Assembly (NCBI GenBank): GCA_937995555.1
Contig: CALKJX010000216.1
Location: 1-7,747, forward strand
Length of the DNA: 7,747 bases
Direction of reading: 5' to 3'
DNA from: an uncultured Elioraea sp.
Lineage (GTDB): Bacteria; Pseudomonadota; Alphaproteobacteria; Acetobacterales; Acetobacteraceae
Shown here: positions 5,226 to 7,747 of the stretch, one piece after another
Layout of the letters: every line of letters begins with the position of its first letter
Position numbering within the stretch: position 1 is the first letter of the stretch
Notes under the pieces: generated by a model
What the model saw: the letters and a program-made list of their open reading frames with translations, nothing else
Database searches by the model: none
What the model was told of the DNA's origin: nothing
Program-made: the position numbers and the translations under genes

Positions 5226-5268
5226 CATACCGGCCTGCCGAAGGTTTCACCCTCGGCAGGCCGGTATG
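5226..5268. terminator. Long hairpin after the flagellar unit, probable bidirectional terminator/repeat (copy 1)
   Basis: CATACCGGCCTGCCGA and TCGGCAGGCCGGTATG form a perfect 16-bp stem. A mismatch and a further GGT/ACC extend it to a TTC loop. It starts 8 nt after the DUF1217 stop and lies between convergent genes, so termination is the obvious role, though no U tract follows. It resembles the hairpin at 5312-5354 in outer stem and in the AAGGTTT next to the loop, which suggests a repeat family rather than two independent terminators. Confidence 0.7.
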
Positions 5269-5311
5269 GCGGGTTTCGTTCGCGCATGGCCGCCCCACCA
5301 GCCCCACGCGC

Positions 5312-5354
5312 GATACCCGGCCGCCAAAGGTTTGGCCTTTGGCAGCCGGGTATC
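5312..5354. repeat. Related hairpin overlapping the fhs stop codon (copy 2)
   Basis: GATACCCGGC pairs with GCCGGGTATC and, after one C/A mismatch, GCCAAAGG pairs with CCTTTGGC around the loop TTTGG, giving 18 pairs. One arm covers two bases of the fhs stop codon (5353-5355), so the element forms the end of that gene. Compared with the copy at 5226-5268, several stem bases differ on both arms so that pairing is kept. This indicates that structure, not just sequence, is conserved. It probably terminates or stabilises the fhs transcript. Confidence 0.65.
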
Positions 5355-7023
5355 AGAACAGCCCCTCGATCTCGCCGGCGTCGTTCAGCGTGATGGTCTC
5401 GGCCGCGGGTGCGCGCGGCAGGCCGGGCATGGTCATCACGTCGCCGGCGAGCGCGACAACGAAACCGGCGCCCGCGGCCAGCCGCACCTCGCGCACCGGC
5501 AGCACATGGCCCTCCGGCGCGCCGAGCAGCGTCGGATCGGCACTGAAGCTGTACTGCGTCTTGGCGATGCAGACCGGCACATGCCCGAACCCGGCCGCCT
5601 CGAAGCCCGCGAGCCGCTTCGCTGCCGCGGGCGCGATCGCGACATCGGCCGCGCGATAGACCTGCGTGGCGATCGCGCGGATCTTGTCGGCGAGGGGCAT
5701 CTCGGCCGGATAGAGCGGCGTGAAGGACGCAGGCCCCGACCGGAGCCGCGCGGCGACCGCCTCGGCCAGCGTCGCCGCGCCTTCCGAGCCGTCCGACCAG
5801 TGGGTGCAGAGATGCGCCTCCGATCCGGCCGAGGCGACCGCCTCGCGCACCGCGTCGAGCTCCGCTTCCGTGTCGCTGTCGAACCGGTTCAGCGCCACCA
5901 CCACGGGCAGGCCGAACCGGGTCATGTTGTCGATGTGGCGCAGCAGGTTCGCCGTGCCGCGCCGGACGGCGGCGACATCCTCGCGACCGAGGGCAGCCTT
6001 CGCCATGCCGCCATGCATCTTGAGCGCGCGCACCGTCGCGACGATCACGACGCAGTCCGGCGCCAGCCCGGCCTGGCGGCACTTGATGTGCAGGAACTTC
6101 TCCGCGCCGAGATCGGCGCCGAACCCGGCCTCGGTGACCACCACATCGGCATGCGCCAGCGCCGTGCGCGTGGCGATGACGCTGTTGCAGCCATGCGCGA
6201 TGTTGGCGAACGGGCCGCCGTGGACGAAGGCGGGCGTCCCTTCCAGCGTCTGCACCAGGTTGGGGTTGAGCGCGTCGCGCAGCAGCACCGCCATCGCGCC
6301 ATCGGCCTTCAGATCAGCAGCCGTCACCGCCGCCCCGTCGCGCCGGTTGCCGACGATCAGCCGGCCGAGGCGCGCCTTCAGGTCGGCCAGATCGCGCGCG
6401 AGGCAGAGCACCGCCATCACCTCCGAGGCGACCGCGATGTCGAACCCGTCCTCGCGCGGATAGCCGTTCGCCGCCCCGCCCAGCCCGACCACGAGCTGGC
6501 GCAGCGCACGGTCGTTCATGTCGAGGCCGCGCCGCCAGGTGATCCGGCGCGGATCGAGCCCGAGCGCGTTGCCCCAGTGGAGATGGTTGTCGATCATCGC
6601 CGCCAGCAGGTTGTTGGCGGCGGTCACGGCATGGAAGTCGCCGGTGAAGTGGAGATTGATCTCCTCCATCGGCACGACCTGCGCATAGCCGCCGCCGGTC
6701 GCGCCGCCCTTCACGCCGAAGCACGGGCCGAGCGACGGCTCACGCAGACAGGCCGCGGTGCGCAGCCCGCGGCGGCTCAGCGCATCGGCGAGCCCGACCG
6801 TGGTCGTGGTCTTGCCCTCGCCCGCCGGTGTCGGGTTGATGCCGGTGACGAGCACGAGCCGCCCCTTCGTGGGGCGCGGCGGAAGCGCCTCCAGCCGCAC
6901 CTTGGCCATGTGGCGCCCGAACGGATGCAGCGCGTCGTCCGGCAGGCCGAGCGCGGCGGCGATCGTCTGGATGGGGCGCAGCGTTGCCGCGCGGGCGATC
7001 GCGATGTCCGTGGGCTGCGCCAT
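5353..7023 (-). CDS. fhs: Formate-tetrahydrofolate ligase (10-formyl-THF synthetase)
   Basis: This enzyme ligates formate to tetrahydrofolate with ATP to give 10-formyl-THF in the cytosol, feeding purine and formyl-Met synthesis or formate assimilation. The 556-residue product has the usual family length. The ATP-binding P-loop NPTPAGEGKTTTTVGLADAL is at 63-82, followed by REPSLGPCFGVKGGATGGGYAQV at about 94-116 and MEEINLHFTGDFHA. The second family signature VATVRALKMHGG is at 328-339, with TEAGFGADLGAEKF before it. In the first signature the usual GGAAGGG reads GGATGGG, a conservative change that need not impair activity. The start at 7023 is supported by AGGGA with 5 nt spacing and matches the usual N terminus. 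The stop overlaps a hairpin arm (5312-5354). It lies 195 bp downstream of a same-strand dehydrogenase gene and probably has its own promoter, though I cannot identify one. No other folate genes are adjacent. Confidence 0.97.
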   Translation of the reverse strand: MAQPTDIAIARAATLRPIQTIAAALGLPDDALHPFGRHMAKVRLEALPPRPTKGRLVLVTGINPTPAGEGKTTTTVGLADALSRRGLRTAACLREPSLGPCFGVKGGATGGGYAQVVPMEEINLHFTGDFHAVTAANNLLAAMIDNHLHWGNALGLDPRRITWRRGLDMNDRALRQLVVGLGGAANGYPREDGFDIAVASEVMAVLCLARDLADLKARLGRLIVGNRRDGAAVTAADLKADGAMAVLLRDALNPNLVQTLEGTPAFVHGGPFANIAHGCNSVIATRTALAHADVVVTEAGFGADLGAEKFLHIKCRQAGLAPDCVVIVATVRALKMHGGMAKAALGREDVAAVRRGTANLLRHIDNMTRFGLPVVVALNRFDSDTEAELDAVREAVASAGSEAHLCTHWSDGSEGAATLAEAVAARLRSGPASFTPLYPAEMPLADKIRAIATQVYRAADVAIAPAAAKRLAGFEAAGFGHVPVCIAKTQYSFSADPTLLGAPEGHVLPVREVRLAAGAGFVVALAGDVMTMPGLPRAPAAETITLNDAGEIEGLF

Positions 7024-7218
7024 GCTTGTCCCTGGATGTCACGTGTCGATGTGGGGTCGTCGCCGCCCATGCTGCGTGCATTTGCCAGGTGCAGCAAGGA
7101 GCACTCGGGGAAGGGCACGTGGATCGCGCACGCGAGGTCATGCGCCGGACCAACGCGACGACAGCCCAGCCCGGTCGTTCGGTTCGCGGATGGTTGCGCC
7201 GCAGGACGCCGGCGCGTC

Positions 7219-7747
7219 TCACGCCGCTGCCGGGATGCGCGCGCCCTCGACACCCACCGCCTGCGCGGTCGCGACGATGCTGTTCCAGGTGTCGTCCGGC
7301 AGCGGGATGCCGTTGGCGCCCCGCTCGGCGCGGTTGCGCGCCTCCACCTCGCCGGGGATCAGCACCTCGCCGCCCGGCTCGGCCGGGCGCGAGGACTTGT
7401 AGAAGGCGATGTAGCGTTCCGCGCGCGCGACGAAGGCCGCCGGCTCGTCGATCACGTCGGGGCGGATGTAGAAGCTCAGCATGCCGTTGGTGATCCGGCC
7501 GCGTCCCTGTTCGCGCGGGCCGCAGGTGCCGTTGCCGGTCAGCGCGCCGCCGAGGATCTCGCACATGAAGGCGAGGCCCGAGCCCTTGTGCAGGCCGAAG
7601 GCGCGAATCGCGCCCTCGCCGTTCTCGGGCGTGCGGTCGCCCGTGCCGAGCGGCCCGTAGAGCGTCTCCGGTTCGCCCGACAGCGTGCCGTCGGGGCGGA
7701 TCAGCGCGTCGGCGGGGATCTTCTTGCCGCCGCGCGAGGCGACCAGC
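7219..7747 (-). CDS. Malate/L-lactate dehydrogenase family (Ldh_2) oxidoreductase, C-terminal part
   Basis: The last 175 codons of an NAD(P)-dependent 2-hydroxyacid dehydrogenase of the Ldh_2 family run off the right edge; the family is usually about 330-360 aa, so roughly half is missing. Family members oxidise or reduce malate, L-lactate, L-sulfolactate, ureidoglycolate or related 2-keto/2-hydroxy acids. Recognisable features are an IPADALIRPDG stretch, the segment AFGLHKGSGLAFMCEILGGALTG, a GMLSFYIRPDVID strand, and the C-terminal IPGEVEARNRAERGANGIPLPDDTW. The ATG at 7566 is internal (Met within GLAFMCEIL), not the start: the frame continues upstream through conserved sequence to the edge. 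Substrate cannot be decided from this half. It points toward fhs, 195 bp away, with no hairpin terminator evident between them. Confidence 0.9.
   Translation of the reverse strand, partial: LVASRGGKKIPADALIRPDGTLSGEPETLYGPLGTGDRTPENGEGAIRAFGLHKGSGLAFMCEILGGALTGNGTCGPREQGRGRITNGMLSFYIRPDVIDEPAAFVARAERYIAFYKSSRPAEPGGEVLIPGEVEARNRAERGANGIPLPDDTWNSIVATAQAVGVEGARIPAAA

Noticed and set aside
7070..7096. Inverted repeat TGCTGC/GCAGCA upstream of fhs as an operator or terminator
   Set aside because: Only six pairs with a 15-nt spacer; not distinguishable from chance in this composition.
6740..7564. A 274-codon minus-strand frame spanning the fhs start and dehydrogenase end
   Set aside because: It is a shadow of both genes in another frame, with Arg/Gly/Ala-rich low-complexity translation.

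Overview
The window is GC-rich DNA with dense coding on both strands. The gene content points to an alphaproteobacterium: an alpha-type flagellin ending in LLGLFR is followed by FlaF and a DUF1217 protein, and a sigma-54 flagellin promoter precedes it. Base composition and style would fit Rhodospirillales/Acetobacteraceae, but that rank is a guess.

Layout. (1) Positions 1-2125, minus strand: two different MgtE-type Mg2+ channel/transporter genes in tandem. The upstream copy (809-2125) is complete at 438 aa; the downstream copy (1-594) is cut by the window edge after 198 codons. The 214-bp gap between them holds a possible 43-codon small ORF with a very strong Shine-Dalgarno (SD) sequence, a stable hairpin inside that ORF, and a second long hairpin that buries the SD of the downstream mgtE. 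The upstream mgtE also has its SD buried in a hairpin (2127-2177). (2) Positions 2126-2689: a divergent regulatory region. On the flagellin side it carries, in order, TGCCGG-type inverted repeats, a perfect IHF-consensus site, a near-perfect -24/-12 sigma-54 promoter, and a structured leader. (3) Positions 2690-5218, plus strand: flagellin, flaF and a DUF1217 flagellar protein. A perfect GC-rich palindrome separates flagellin from flaF, and flaF overlaps the DUF1217 gene by one base. No flbT follows. (4) Positions 5219-5354: two related long hairpins between convergent genes, probably bidirectional terminators or a dispersed structured repeat. (5) Positions 5353-7023, minus strand: formate-tetrahydrofolate ligase (fhs). 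(6) Positions 7219-7747, minus strand: the C-terminal half of a malate/L-lactate dehydrogenase-family (Ldh_2) oxidoreductase, cut by the right edge. The 195 bp between it and fhs contains no recognisable gene.

How the parts work together. The flagellar unit makes filament subunit (flagellin), its secretion/assembly factor (FlaF) and an accessory protein from one sigma-54 promoter. The intercistronic palindrome probably lets flagellin be made in large excess. The two mgtE genes look co-transcribed, and both may be controlled at translation by hairpins over their ribosome binding sites, with the small ORF as a possible leader peptide. This is the most unusual signal in the window and is an inference from sequence alone. 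fhs and the dehydrogenase are ordinary metabolic genes with no evident link to the rest.
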